A DNA stretch of 64,000 bases from the NCBI GenBank assembly GCA_000961575.1, contig LADP01000025.1, forward strand, positions 1 to 64,000, given 5' to 3'. A model generated the notes under the pieces. It was given only the letters and a program-made list of their open reading frames with translations, was not told the origin of the DNA and did not search any database. The position numbers and the translations under genes are program-made. Positions within the stretch are counted from its first letter, which is position 1. Each line of letters starts with the position of its first letter. Positions 31,510 through 41,183 of the stretch are shown here, piece after piece. Source of the stretch: Peptococcaceae bacterium BRH_c8a (GTDB lineage: Bacteria; Bacillota; Desulfotomaculia; Desulfotomaculales; Desulfallaceae).

Positions 31510-34479
31510 TTGAGAGGAAAAGAATTACTGACAGCAGAACAGCGGCAGGAATTCATGCAGATCCCGGCGGATAACGATTGGAATTTAGGTACTTATTACA
31601 CGTTCTCACATTATGACCTCGGAATTATTAAAAACCACCGACGCGACCATAACCGGTTAGGTTTTGCTGTGCAACTGGCGGTTCTTCGTTACCCGGGGTG
31701 GCCCTTATCCGACCAGAAAGCCATTCCTGATACAGTGCTAAACTACATTGCTAAACAAGTTGATGTAGATCCAGGCATATTTCCACTCTATGCTCAGAGG
31801 GAGCCTACGAGGCGGGAGCACATGGAGGAAATCCGGCAAGCCTACGGCTTTCAGAACTTTACGATTCGAGAATACCGTTCTCTGTCACACATAATGCTTG
31901 AGTATGCACTGGAAAACGGCAATTCAATTTATCTGATCCGAATGGCCCTTGATGAATTACGGAAACAGAAGATCATTTTGCCGGCAATGACCACGATTGA
32001 ACGAATGGTATGGGAATCCCGGCAACGTGCGGAGGGGGAAATATTTAAGCTACTTGTTTCCTCACTGACTGAAGGACAAACGCAGAAACTTGAATGTATC
32101 CTGTCTCATATGCCGCAAAGCAATAAAACGTATCTAGCATGGCTGAGGGAAGTACCGGGTACATGCTCGCCAGACTCATTCCTCAAAGTGATCCAAAGGC
32201 TCGAATACATACGGGCTTTACAACTAAAAATTAATACGAAAGGACTTCATCCAAACCGGCTGCGGCAGCTTTCCAAAATCGGTGAAAGATATGAACCTCA
32301 ATCTTTCCGAAGGTTCAATGACACCAAAAAATATGCGATACTGGTTGCCTATCTGCTCGAACTTATCCAAGACTTAACCGACCAGGCATTTGAAATCCAC
32401 GACCGACAGATTATGTCCCTTCTGTCTAAAGGGCGGAAAGCCCAGGAAGAAATTCAAAAGCAAAACGGTAAGTCGATTAATGAAAAAGTTGTCCATTTCG
32501 CTGATCTAGGAGCCGCACTTATTAAAGCCAGAAACGAAGGTGTTGACCCTTATGTTGCATTAGAGGCCGTCATGCCGTGGGAGCAACTGGTCCAATCCGT
32601 GGAAGAAGCAAAAAAGTTAGCACGTCCCATTGATTATGATTATTTGGACTTACTGGAGAAAAAGTTTTATACACTGCGCAAATATACCCCAATATTTCTC
32701 AAATTATTTAAATTTAGATCTACAAAGTCAATGGAACCGTTAATGAAAGCCATTGATATTATACGAGACATGAATGAAACTGGTAAACGGAAAGTGCCGA
32801 AAGGTGCACCTCTTGATTTTGTTTCGAATCGCTGGCAAAACCATGTCTATGACGATGACGGTACGATTAACCGACATTATTACGAAATGGCTGTTCTCAC
32901 GGAGTTGCGAAATTATGTGCGTTCCGGGGATGTGTCTATTGATGGCAGCCGCCAGCACAAAGACTTCGACGAATATCTTATCTCGAAAGATGATTGGTCC
33001 CAGATCCAACCTAGCTCAATAAGATTGGCGGTTAGCTTGTCTGCTAAAGAATACATAGAAGAAAGAACCGATTCGCTGTTAAAACGGTTGCAATGGGTTT
33101 CAAGCAATGTAGAAAAACTAGAAGGTGTTAATCTAGAGAACGGCAAGCTTCACATTGATCGACTTGAGAAGGACGTGCCAGATGAAGCCAGAAATTTCAG
33201 TTTATCTCTTTATGAGATGCTCCCACGCATTAAGCTGACCGATTTGCTGATGGATGTTGCCTATTGGACTGGTTTTCATGAACAATTTATACATGCATCA
33301 ACGAATAGGATTCCTAACGAAGAAGAAGCAGCAATCCTAATGGCTACTCTCATGGCGATGGGAACGAATGTCGGCCTGACTAAGATGGCCGAAGCTACGC
33401 CAGGTATTTCGTATCGGCAGATGGCTAACACTGCGCAATGGCGGCTCTATGAAGATGCGATGAATAAGGCTCAGGCGGTGCTAGTGAATTTTCATCACCG
33501 ACTAGCCTTGCCTTCTTATTGGGGAGACGGTACCACATCCTCATCAGATGGGATGCGTGTACAAATTGGCGTATCTTCACTCCATGCGGATGCCAACCCG
33601 CACTATGGTACCGGAAAAGGTGCAACCATTTACCGATTTATTAGTGATCAGTTTTCTAGCTTTTATACCAAAGTTATTAACACCAATGCCCGAGATGCCG
33701 TTCACGTCATTGACGGGCTGTTGCACCATGAAACGGACTTAGCTATTGAGGAGCACTACACGGACACCGCTGGTTACACCGATCAAGTCTTTGGCCTAAC
33801 ACACTTACTTGGGTTTCGATTTGCACCCAGACTGCGCGATTTGGCCGACTCCAAACTGTATACCATTGGAAAAGCAAGTGATTTCCCCAAGTTGGAGAAG
33901 CTACTGCGCGGTCAGATTAACATAAAAATCATTCAAAAGAATTACGATGACGTGCTGAGGCTTGCTCATTCAATCCGTGAAGGGAGCGTATCAGCTTCGC
34001 TCATCATGGGAAAACTGGGTTCCTATGCGCGGCAAAACGGCCTGGCCACGGCACTCCGCGAAATGGGCCGAATCGAAAAGACAATATTTATCTTAGATTA
34101 TATTTCGAGCGAAGCCCTCCGCCGCAGGATTCATCGAGGATTAAATAAGGGAGAAGCCATGAATGCGCTGGCTAGAGCTATATTCTTCGGGAAGCATGGG
34201 GAATTGCGTGAACGTGCGTTACAGGACCAGCTCCAACGGGCCAGTGCACTGAATATCCTTATCAATGCCATTAGCGTGTGGAACACAGTCTATCTGTCCA
34301 AAGCAACGGAGTTCAATAAGAAGAAAGGTTCTCTCAGGGATGAACTACTACATCATATTTCACCGCTTGGATGGGAACACATCAATTTCCTGGGCGAATA
34401 TACATTCAATGTGAAACAAACTACATCTCTAGACTCATTACGGCCACTTAGAAAAGGGCTAGAAGCCGGAGCTTCTTAG
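31510..34479 (+). CDS. tnpA: Tn3-family transposase TnpA
   Basis: 989 residues, close to the 987 of Tn4430. N-terminal DUF4158-type DNA-binding part (about 10-170), C-terminal DDE domain with Asp in GDGTTSSSDGMRV, Asp in YTDTAGYTDQVFG and a following acidic region. The frame is intact. GGAAGG precedes the TTG start, 15 bases after tnpI. The stop codon is part of the subterminal CTTAGCGTACG motif. It carries out replicative transposition by binding the 38-bp ends. Confidence 0.93.
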   Translation: MRGKELLTAEQRQEFMQIPADNDWNLGTYYTFSHYDLGIIKNHRRDHNRLGFAVQLAVLRYPGWPLSDQKAIPDTVLNYIAKQVDVDPGIFPLYAQREPTRREHMEEIRQAYGFQNFTIREYRSLSHIMLEYALENGNSIYLIRMALDELRKQKIILPAMTTIERMVWESRQRAEGEIFKLLVSSLTEGQTQKLECILSHMPQSNKTYLAWLREVPGTCSPDSFLKVIQRLEYIRALQLKINTKGLHPNRLRQLSKIGERYEPQSFRRFNDTKKYAILVAYLLELIQDLTDQAFEIHDRQIMSLLSKGRKAQEEIQKQNGKSINEKVVHFADLGAALIKARNEGVDPYVALEAVMPWEQLVQSVEEAKKLARPIDYDYLDLLEKKFYTLRKYTPIFLKLFKFRSTKSMEPLMKAIDIIRDMNETGKRKVPKGAPLDFVSNRWQNHVYDDDGTINRHYYEMAVLTELRNYVRSGDVSIDGSRQHKDFDEYLISKDDWSQIQPSSIRLAVSLSAKEYIEERTDSLLKRLQWVSSNVEKLEGVNLENGKLHIDRLEKDVPDEARNFSLSLYEMLPRIKLTDLLMDVAYWTGFHEQFIHASTNRIPNEEEAAILMATLMAMGTNVGLTKMAEATPGISYRQMANTAQWRLYEDAMNKAQAVLVNFHHRLALPSYWGDGTTSSSDGMRVQIGVSSLHADANPHYGTGKGATIYRFISDQFSSFYTKVINTNARDAVHVIDGLLHHETDLAIEEHYTDTAGYTDQVFGLTHLLGFRFAPRLRDLADSKLYTIGKASDFPKLEKLLRGQINIKIIQKNYDDVLRLAHSIREGSVSASLIMGKLGSYARQNGLATALREMGRIEKTIFILDYISSEALRRRIHRGLNKGEAMNALARAIFFGKHGELRERALQDQLQRASALNILINAISVWNTVYLSKATEFNKKKGSLRDELLHHISPLGWEHINFLGEYTFNVKQTTSLDSLRPLRKGLEAGAS

Positions 34480-34515
34480 CGTACGGAAGATCCGGCTTCT
34501 AATTCAAAATTTTTG

Positions 34516-34553
34516 CTTAGCGTACGAAATCTGCGTTTTGCTGGCGGTACCCC
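34516..34553 (-). repeat. right 38-bp terminal repeat of the Tn4430-like element
   Basis: Reads CTTAGCGTACG ... GGCGGTACCCC. A second CTTAGCGTACG stands 41 bases inward (34475-34485), forming an extended end that is also seen at 28.8 kb and 1.3 kb. Confidence 0.9.
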
Positions 34554-34558
34554 TTTAC

Positions 34559-34702
34559 CAGGCTAGGCAGTCGGTAATCGCAGTGAATAGTGACCTGCCG
34601 GAGCAGATGCAGCGGATTATCCTGGCGCATGAAATCGGACATGCCGTACTGCACCGCAAAGCGGCACGGCAGGCGTTGGGTCGCTCCTCAGCGTTGCCCT
34701 AA
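34559..34702 (+). pseudogene. ImmA/IrrE-type metallopeptidase, truncated by the transposon
   Basis: Starting six bases after the transposon end, the frame reads MQRIILAHEIGHAVLH, the HExxH zinc motif of ImmA/IrrE peptidases that cut phage-type repressors, then a normal stop. Everything before it was removed by the insertion. Its XRE-repressor partner is not adjacent. Confidence 0.75.
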
Positions 34703-35628
34703 ACAAAAAACGGCGGAAGACATCTCCGCCGTTCCAAAAACCCAAATTGTCCTTGACATAGGGTACACATTAGTTCCAGAGCCATTGCGAGGGAAACCGC
34801 CGTGCGCTTGCTTGGTATATAGCCCTTGCTTCTCCTGATTTTCGAGAACAGCTTTCTGTCGATGTTGGCGCGCTTGTAGACTTCCACGTCTGTTTTACCC
34901 TTGGCATCAATCAGGCGTAGGAGCGTTGCCGAAAACGGCTCGTCGAGGTTGCCGACCAAATCGTCAATCCTTGTGGTTGGTTCTTCGAGTATGCTCTCCG
35001 CCATTTTTGGCATCGGAGCATTATATTGAATGAATTCAGCCTCATCGAGGGCTTTACGCTCCCCATCGAGCAACTCACGCCGTATGTCCTTACGTTCCTC
35101 GACATAATGCTCGTTAATGTAACTGGCGACTTCACCGAGCAGCTTCTCGCTCACATCAAACGCAGCTTTATTAAACACCACAAGTGACACATCAATGTCG
35201 TGGTTGTCGAGAAAATCCTGAATTGCAGCGGTTGCCGCACGTAGAGCTTCAACTTTCGGATAGCCATAAATTCCGCTTGATATCAGCGGAAAAGCTACGC
35301 TTTTACAACCATTTTCCAGGGCACGTTTCAGAGAATTGGCATAGCAGGAGCGAAGCAACTCCTCCTCGCCATGCTTACCGTCACTATAGACGGGTCCCGC
35401 CGTATGTATAACGTACTTCGCGGGAAGCCTGAACCCCGGCGTAATGACTGCATCGCCCCTCTGAATAGGTGCAAGTTTATTACAGGCGGCTTGAAGTTCA
35501 GATGCTCCCGCCGCTATAAATATGGCTCCGCAAACCACGCCGCCCATCTGGAGAGCGGTATTCGCAGCGTTGACTATAGCGTCAACCCGCATTTTTGTTA
35601 TATCATTTCAGATGATGGAAAAGGGCAT
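34699..35628 (-). pseudogene. macro-domain (ADP-ribose) protein with nonsense codon and lost C-terminus
   Basis: The frame starting at the ATG at 35628 reads MPFSII, stop, NDITKMRVDAIVNAANT. TGA at 35610-35608 replaces the CGA (Arg) expected in the family's IIRNDITK. After it the macro domain is complete (DAIVNAANT, GDAVITPG, SGIYGYP) and a second domain follows (DEPFSATLLRLIDAKGKTDVEVYKRANIDRK in pieces). That domain breaks off after ALEL, about 60 residues short, where the downstream sequence is foreign. Translation from the internal ATG at 35592 would lack the first strand. Confidence 0.75.
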
Positions 35629-35820
35629 CGATACATCTCCTTGCTTTATTCCATATAGTCGAGTGTCTAACCGTTCAGCAATATTGGGCTTGGAAAGGCC
35701 CACTGAACCCAAAATATCAACCACTTCATTGGAGGATATGGCCTTGGAAATCAGCTGGTTAAGTTCAATGTCCAGCTGGGAGGTGGTTTTCTTTTTATTG
35801 TCATCGCTAATCATTTTCAC
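35608..35820 (-). pseudogene. scrap of an HsdR C-terminal domain fused before the macro gene
   Basis: 70 residues with LDIELNQLISKAISSNEVVDIL and LSKPNIA, which match the extreme C-terminal region of some type I restriction HsdR proteins. After NIA the similarity stops and the frame runs into the macro start. The intact hsdR beside it ends differently, so this is from another, lost system. Confidence 0.55.
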
Positions 35821-35961
35821 CAGGCTAGCTTTAACGGCTTTAGCTTAAATAACGTTTTAAAGTGCATATCTATAATTGCCTGATTACAGTTAGGGTATAA
35901 TACAATAGTTTTCGTTAGCTTATTGTAGTTTAAATGTACTTGCTATTCTTCCACAAAACGC

Positions 35962-38900
35962 TCACTCAGCATATTTCTTAAAATTCTCTGCCTGCTCCAT
36001 GACCTTCTCAAAAACTTCCTCATCCCATTCAGGCGGATACCCATTCTTATAAAGAAGCACGGTCAAGTCCATATTAAGCTGGTTTTTTATGTCATCTCGG
36101 GTAGCCCAGTCAGCAAATTGTGCTTTGTCGTCAACGAGATTTTTGATTTTTTTCGCAAGTACCAGGCATTTCTCATCAGCATATGGGAAGCCGTGGTCAT
36201 CGCGCACCTTAACGAGAATATCATAAAATGCCTTCTCCTCATAAGTAATGCCGAGTTTCTCAAAGGATGTTTTGTCGGTCTGCAGATCTTGGAATATTTT
36301 CAGGAGTTCTTCGGATAAATCGTTGACAAAATCCGCCACAACTTCACTGGTGAAAACAAGTTTATCTCGGCTATTATAAGCCTCAACCACTTTTTTGAGA
36401 CGCTCATCAAATTCAAGAGCTTTTACCTTATTTGTGCGTCCGTAACTGGTAATCGCTTTTCTCAGTAGTTTCAACAAAGCGTTGAACTTGGATATTGGCA
36501 ATTTTATAGTATTCAGCTTTTCTATAAATTCATCGCTAAATAGATCTACTGATTTTTGCTCATCAACAATATTTTCGATACCCGTACAGGTGATAGCGTT
36601 CTTCACCATTTCTTCAACGACACGGTTCATTACTTCTGCATCTGGAGCTTCGCCTTTTGTCTGCTTATAGATGATAGAACGGATTGCAAGATAGAACTGG
36701 GCTTTGGATGTTTCCTCATCAGTCAGTTCACCCGATGGGAAGCAAATCAAATACGCGCCTTTCAAACGGCGAGACAAGCCCATAAAGCGTGTTTCCATCT
36801 CTTTACTGGTCTGCACATATTCCGCAGCTATATTCAGGCACATCAATCTTTCTAATGGCTCGCCACAATAAAACTTTGTTGCATTGAATCCGCTTAAAAG
36901 CTCATCTATTAGCGCCAGGTGATTACGAAAAATAGATAAGGAAATGTTGAGCTCATCAATCGGGCTTTCCTGCGGGCCACCGTATTTTTTGACTGCTTCA
37001 AGCATATCGTTCTTTATGCCAATGTAGTCAACAACCAGTCCTTTGTCTTTGCCTTCAAATACGCGATTAACACGAGAGATCGTCTGAATGAGGGTATGCC
37101 TTTGCAACGGCTTATCGATGTACATCACTGCAAGCGAAGGTACATCAAAGCCGGTAATCCACATATCAACAACAATAGCAATTTTGAAATTGGAATCATT
37201 GTTCTTGAACTGCTTATCGAGGGTCTTGCGGTATTCTTTTGTGCCACATAGATCATAGAGTTCCTTCTCATCATTTGCACCCTGTGTGGCGACAAGATTT
37301 ATTTTCGGTAGCGGTAATAGCTTATCAAGCTGTTCTTCGATAAGCACACTTTCGTTCTCCGCCTTGCATTTTTCACCCCAATCAGGACGAATGAAGAGGA
37401 TTTCTTTTAGAACCTTAAACGCAAGAGTTCTGTCGGCGCAGACAACCATAGCATTTTGCACGATTTCCGGCTTTTCAGCACAGAGTGAATCATAGTGCAT
37501 TACGATATCAGCAGCCAGCTTTTTCAATCTGTCCGGGTGGCCGAGTATTGTAGTCATGGTGCTCATAGCACGCTGGCTTTCCTCAATCTGCTCAGGGTTT
37601 GAGCCTTCCTCGACGCATTTATCATAATACTTCTGGATTTCTTTTGCCTGCTCTTCCGAGAGGATAACACGGGCAAGGCGGGGTTCATAAGCAATGCGGA
37701 CAGTGATGCCGTCATCGCTGGATTCCTTCATATTATAACTGTCAACCACATCACCGAACACGGCAATGGTTTCATCAATCGGCGTTCCCGTAAAGCCGCA
37801 GTAGGTCGCATTCGGGAAACTATCACGCAGATATTTTGCAAAACCAAAGGTAGTAAAAACTCCTTTGTCGGTCTTTTTCAGCTTTGCACCGACACCGGTT
37901 TGCGTTCTGTGCGCCTCATCAGAAATGCAGATGATGTTATTTCGATCGGAAAGCAATCCCGTTTTTTCGCAGAATTTTTGAATCGTGGTAATATACACAC
38001 CACCGCTTGGTTTACCATTTAACGTATCTGCTAAATCCTTACGACTCTCGATACTGCGAACATCGTTCTCATGCAGATACTTCTTTGCAGTTACAAAAAG
38101 TTCGGATGCTTGTGTGTCCAAATCCTCACGGTCGGTAATAATGATAATCGTAGGATTATTGAAAGCCTCCCGGTCCCGAAGCGTGATCAGGCGTGACAGA
38201 AACAGCATCGTATATGTCTTGCCGCAGCCGGTCGCTCCGAAATATGTACCACCTTTACCATCACCGCTTGGACGCAGGTGTTCCTTGACATTATCCAGCA
38301 TTTTCACTGCTCCGAAGAACTGTGGATAGCGGCAGACGATTGCCTCACTTTTCTTACTGTCATCAGGATAGAACACAAAGTCCCTAAGTAGCTGTGTGAC
38401 ACGTCCTTTGGCAAATGCTCCTTCAATCATGGTAAGAAGCGAACTAATGCCGTTGGAAACCTTGTCCACGTCATTTGCCTTATTCCACGAGTAATAATAT
38501 TCATAGGAAGTGAAGATGCTGCCCATTTTGGTATTGGCACCGTCGCTAATCACTGACAAGAAGCAATACTTCATCAGCTTCGGAATATCACGGCAATAGC
38601 GAATTGTAATCTGTTTCCACGCATCATGAATAGTGGTGTCTTCCTCGATGGCAGTCTTAAACTCACAAATAGCAATCGGGATGCCATTAATAAAAACAAG
38701 CAAATCCGGGCGGCGCAGGCGCTCTCCCTGCACGGAGTATTGGTTGACCACTTTGAAATAATTATTACTCGGCTCATCAAAATCGATAAAGTCAACGTGC
38801 AACGCAATCTTACTCGTATCATCACGTACAAGATCAAAACCCTCATTCACGAGCCAAAAGGTCTCGCGGTTTCCGGAATAAAGTGGAGTGGATGGAATGA

Positions 38901-39126
38901 GGCTGATGCGATTGATGATTTTCTGGACTTCATTCTCGCTTAGGTTTTCGGATGCATAGCGAGCCGACAGAAAGGTGCGGAGGTCATCAAGGAGTAGAAT
39001 ATCCTCGTACTTTCTGTGGATATTCTCACCGAGGACATATATATAGTCCTGCTGCTCGAAAAGGTTAATAATAGCCCTTTCAAGTTCTTCTTCGGTGAAT
39101 TTTCCCTTTTCAAAAATAAAATCCAC
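35962..39126 (-). CDS. hsdR: type I restriction enzyme, motor/nuclease subunit HsdR
   Basis: 1054 residues, intact. N-terminal PD-(D/E)XK nuclease (RPDLLVFINGIPIAICEFKT, about 140-160), SF2 translocase with Walker A GATGCGKT (about 300), ISDEAHR (DEAH), TGTP, and motif VI QTISRVNR, then a helical C-terminus that contacts the methylase. It cuts DNA lacking the HsdM mark. It is the last gene of the hsdM-hsdS-AbiJ-like-hsdR operon, 12 bases after the AbiJ-like gene. Confidence 0.95.
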   Translation of the reverse strand: MDFIFEKGKFTEEELERAIINLFEQQDYIYVLGENIHRKYEDILLLDDLRTFLSARYASENLSENEVQKIINRISLIPSTPLYSGNRETFWLVNEGFDLVRDDTSKIALHVDFIDFDEPSNNYFKVVNQYSVQGERLRRPDLLVFINGIPIAICEFKTAIEEDTTIHDAWKQITIRYCRDIPKLMKYCFLSVISDGANTKMGSIFTSYEYYYSWNKANDVDKVSNGISSLLTMIEGAFAKGRVTQLLRDFVFYPDDSKKSEAIVCRYPQFFGAVKMLDNVKEHLRPSGDGKGGTYFGATGCGKTYTMLFLSRLITLRDREAFNNPTIIIITDREDLDTQASELFVTAKKYLHENDVRSIESRKDLADTLNGKPSGGVYITTIQKFCEKTGLLSDRNNIICISDEAHRTQTGVGAKLKKTDKGVFTTFGFAKYLRDSFPNATYCGFTGTPIDETIAVFGDVVDSYNMKESSDDGITVRIAYEPRLARVILSEEQAKEIQKYYDKCVEEGSNPEQIEESQRAMSTMTTILGHPDRLKKLAADIVMHYDSLCAEKPEIVQNAMVVCADRTLAFKVLKEILFIRPDWGEKCKAENESVLIEEQLDKLLPLPKINLVATQGANDEKELYDLCGTKEYRKTLDKQFKNNDSNFKIAIVVDMWITGFDVPSLAVMYIDKPLQRHTLIQTISRVNRVFEGKDKGLVVDYIGIKNDMLEAVKKYGGPQESPIDELNISLSIFRNHLALIDELLSGFNATKFYCGEPLERLMCLNIAAEYVQTSKEMETRFMGLSRRLKGAYLICFPSGELTDEETSKAQFYLAIRSIIYKQTKGEAPDAEVMNRVVEEMVKNAITCTGIENIVDEQKSVDLFSDEFIEKLNTIKLPISKFNALLKLLRKAITSYGRTNKVKALEFDERLKKVVEAYNSRDKLVFTSEVVADFVNDLSEELLKIFQDLQTDKTSFEKLGITYEEKAFYDILVKVRDDHGFPYADEKCLVLAKKIKNLVDDKAQFADWATRDDIKNQLNMDLTVLLYKNGYPPEWDEEVFEKVMEQAENFKKYAE

Positions 39127-39138
39127 GCGATCGCCTCC

Positions 39139-40047
39139 TTAGTTTAAGTATTGGATTGCCAAACCAATCAATGATAAGCAGCGATTGAAAAAGTAGTCGT
39201 AATGCCTGCTATCCGTTATGTCAATTTTATTAGTTTCATGATGGCGTATCCTAAAGCTGTTACCAATATCGGTTAACGCTTTAAACTCTGCATTAAACAA
39301 GGTTATAAATTCAGCCTGTCCGTTGGCCATATCTTTCACGATTTTTGCGGCGGATGCTTTTTTATCAAGCTCGGTATAGTATGTTTTCAATCGCTCCAAT
39401 GCGTCCCAAATTTTTTCTACAGCGTCTTTTCTTGCAGAGGGATGGGGCTGCTTGAACAGCATAATCGCTTCTTCAAGAAGTTCTTTCGTTCCAACTTCGG
39501 AAACCTGTTCCGCAGTGGTTTCTATTTCAGTTGAAAGTGGGCTATCTTTCACAACTCTTTCGACCGTTCTTGCCTCCGTTAATGTGTATAGCAATCCAGT
39601 TTTTTTAAAGATGTTATTGATCTCACTTCGGTATTTCGTAAAGACCTCATCGGTTTCAAACAGGTTAATGTGGTGATGTCCGAAATAGCTGTGAAAACTT
39701 CCGATAGTAACGTCTCTACAGTTCTGTGCGATAAATTCAATGTAGTCCAACAGAGCGTACTGATCATATTCGTCATCTCGCGAATAATAATTATTCCCTG
39801 GTATATCGATGCGCCCGTTTGAATCCCTGTATAGAGTAGGTATCTCAAATTTTAACGCGCCAGTAAATTTAACGTAATCCAAGCCACAGCAAACTTGTCC
39901 ATCTGGACATTCATCTGGCCAAAGCCAAGCAATGTTATTGTAGTATTTTTCGCAGCACGCAAAAATTAGCGCATACATATCTGTTGTGATGGTGGAGGTG
40001 TGCTCAATGGGTACTCTCATACCATGTCGTTCAGTATAATAGCTCAT
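39139..40047 (-). CDS. AbiJ-like protein inside the hsd operon
   Basis: 302 residues. The start YYTERHGMRVP resembles the F-S-E-R-x-G-x-x-P opening of AbiJ N-terminal domains, followed by a mixed domain with WPDECPDGQVC. The C-terminal 90 residues are helical (SARKDAVEKIWDALERLKTYY ... FFNRCLSLIGLAIQYL) like HEPN/AbiJ toxin domains, but I do not see a clean RxxxxH. It lies 14 bases from hsdS and 12 from hsdR, so it is co-expressed with the restriction system and may be a back-up abortive-infection effector. Family call moderate. Confidence 0.6.
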   Translation of the reverse strand: MSYYTERHGMRVPIEHTSTITTDMYALIFACCEKYYNNIAWLWPDECPDGQVCCGLDYVKFTGALKFEIPTLYRDSNGRIDIPGNNYYSRDDEYDQYALLDYIEFIAQNCRDVTIGSFHSYFGHHHINLFETDEVFTKYRSEINNIFKKTGLLYTLTEARTVERVVKDSPLSTEIETTAEQVSEVGTKELLEEAIMLFKQPHPSARKDAVEKIWDALERLKTYYTELDKKASAAKIVKDMANGQAEFITLFNAEFKALTDIGNSFRIRHHETNKIDITDSRHYDYFFNRCLSLIGLAIQYLN

Positions 40048-40061
40048 TGCCTTGCCTCCTT

Positions 40062-41183
40062 TCAGTAGCTTTCTTCTTCAAGCGATCCTTTTATCAATAT
40101 CGGGCAGATATCTTTTATCTGTGCTTTCAGCTTTTCATTAATTTCTTTACGGGCTTTATATGCGTTATAAATATTCGAAATCGACCGCTGTATCGCTATT
40201 TTAGGAACTGGAATTTCTACTTCTATCAAATCGTTCCATGTAAATGTTTCACGCGCCGAACCCCAAGAATGAAAACGGGCATATCTATCAAATTCTGTAC
40301 GGTTAAAAAACATCGAAAGATATTCTGGTAATAGCTGTGATTCGTCTGTTGAAAATACTTCATTTACGGAGGATACTACAATGTCCTCATTAGTATTATT
40401 AAACGCATACGCAAAAACTTTTTCGTTGTGTGTTGTTTGAACGAAGGCGATTTGGCGAGGTTTAACCACTTTATAGTTAGCTAATTCATTTCGATTAACT
40501 TTAGATGTAGGAATACGAAACTCTTTATATACACTAATTCCCATAACATTCTGTGTACTATCTTCGCCATTTCTAACATCATAACGATCTATGTACGGTC
40601 CAATTTTCTCGCACGGCATTTTTCTACGTAAATCCTCGATATATCCGTCGCAAACGAGCTTCAGATCTTCGAGACCACGTTCATAGCTGCGCTGGTTTTG
40701 GAGCATGGCATTGTAGACAGCCACATACTTCTGTTGAATTGGAAACGAAGGGAGGTCAAGTTCCATTTCGCATAAAGCCTCCCATGAGAAAACTTCGGTT
40801 GAACTTCCCCATGAACGATAGCAAGCTTCACGATCCCACTCTGAACGGTTAAAATGTAAAAATAGGTATTCTGGCAATACGGTGCTTTTCATATTTTCTT
40901 TCACGCGAAAAGAAATGTTGTTCCAGCTAATGATAAATGATTCATCAGTGTCGTTATAGCCAAGTCCAATTCTTTTGCCGTGAGTTCTCGGATTGTATAC
41001 GAACTCGTCTGGATGGACAACAAGGAACTTATTTAAATTAGTCCCTGTAACATCAGCTTTTGTTGGGATAATCTGTTTTGTTATGGTCATGCCACGCACA
41101 TCATCTGCGCCGTAGATTAAATCGGCATTTGTTTCCGTAGTCAGTTCAATCAGATCACCGATCGTGCATTTAGTCAATCCCAT
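40062..41183 (-). CDS. hsdS: type I restriction specificity subunit HsdS
   Basis: 373 residues with two target-recognition halves, each ending in a similar helix boundary: LPEYLFLHFNRSEWDREACYRSWGSS and LPEYLSMFFNRTEFDRYARFHSWGSA style segments (about 105 and 290), then LPSFPIQQKYVAVYNAM and VPKIAIQRSISNIYNAY. The near repeat implies gene duplication and a bipartite target. Start at the ATG at 41183, overlapping the hsdM stop by 14 bases. Confidence 0.92.
   Translation of the reverse strand: MGLTKCTIGDLIELTTETNADLIYGADDVRGMTITKQIIPTKADVTGTNLNKFLVVHPDEFVYNPRTHGKRIGLGYNDTDESFIISWNNISFRVKENMKSTVLPEYLFLHFNRSEWDREACYRSWGSSTEVFSWEALCEMELDLPSFPIQQKYVAVYNAMLQNQRSYERGLEDLKLVCDGYIEDLRRKMPCEKIGPYIDRYDVRNGEDSTQNVMGISVYKEFRIPTSKVNRNELANYKVVKPRQIAFVQTTHNEKVFAYAFNNTNEDIVVSSVNEVFSTDESQLLPEYLSMFFNRTEFDRYARFHSWGSARETFTWNDLIEVEIPVPKIAIQRSISNIYNAYKARKEINEKLKAQIKDICPILIKGSLEEESY

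Larger units (their letters stand above)
30483..34553 (+). mobile_element. Tn4430-like Tn3-family transposon module, left end missing
   Basis: Resolution site, tnpI, tnpA and right terminal repeat are in the order and size of Tn4430. The right end is at 34553. No left repeat stands close to the resolution site; the nearest outward-facing left repeats are at 27768 and 1337. So either the left end was deleted or the mobile unit is larger than the module. Confidence 0.85.

Noticed and set aside
1337-34553. Calling the 33-kb interval a proven composite transposon
   Set aside because: The ends match well but there is no target-site duplication and the interval contains ordinary chromosomal-type genes; kept as a hypothesis only.
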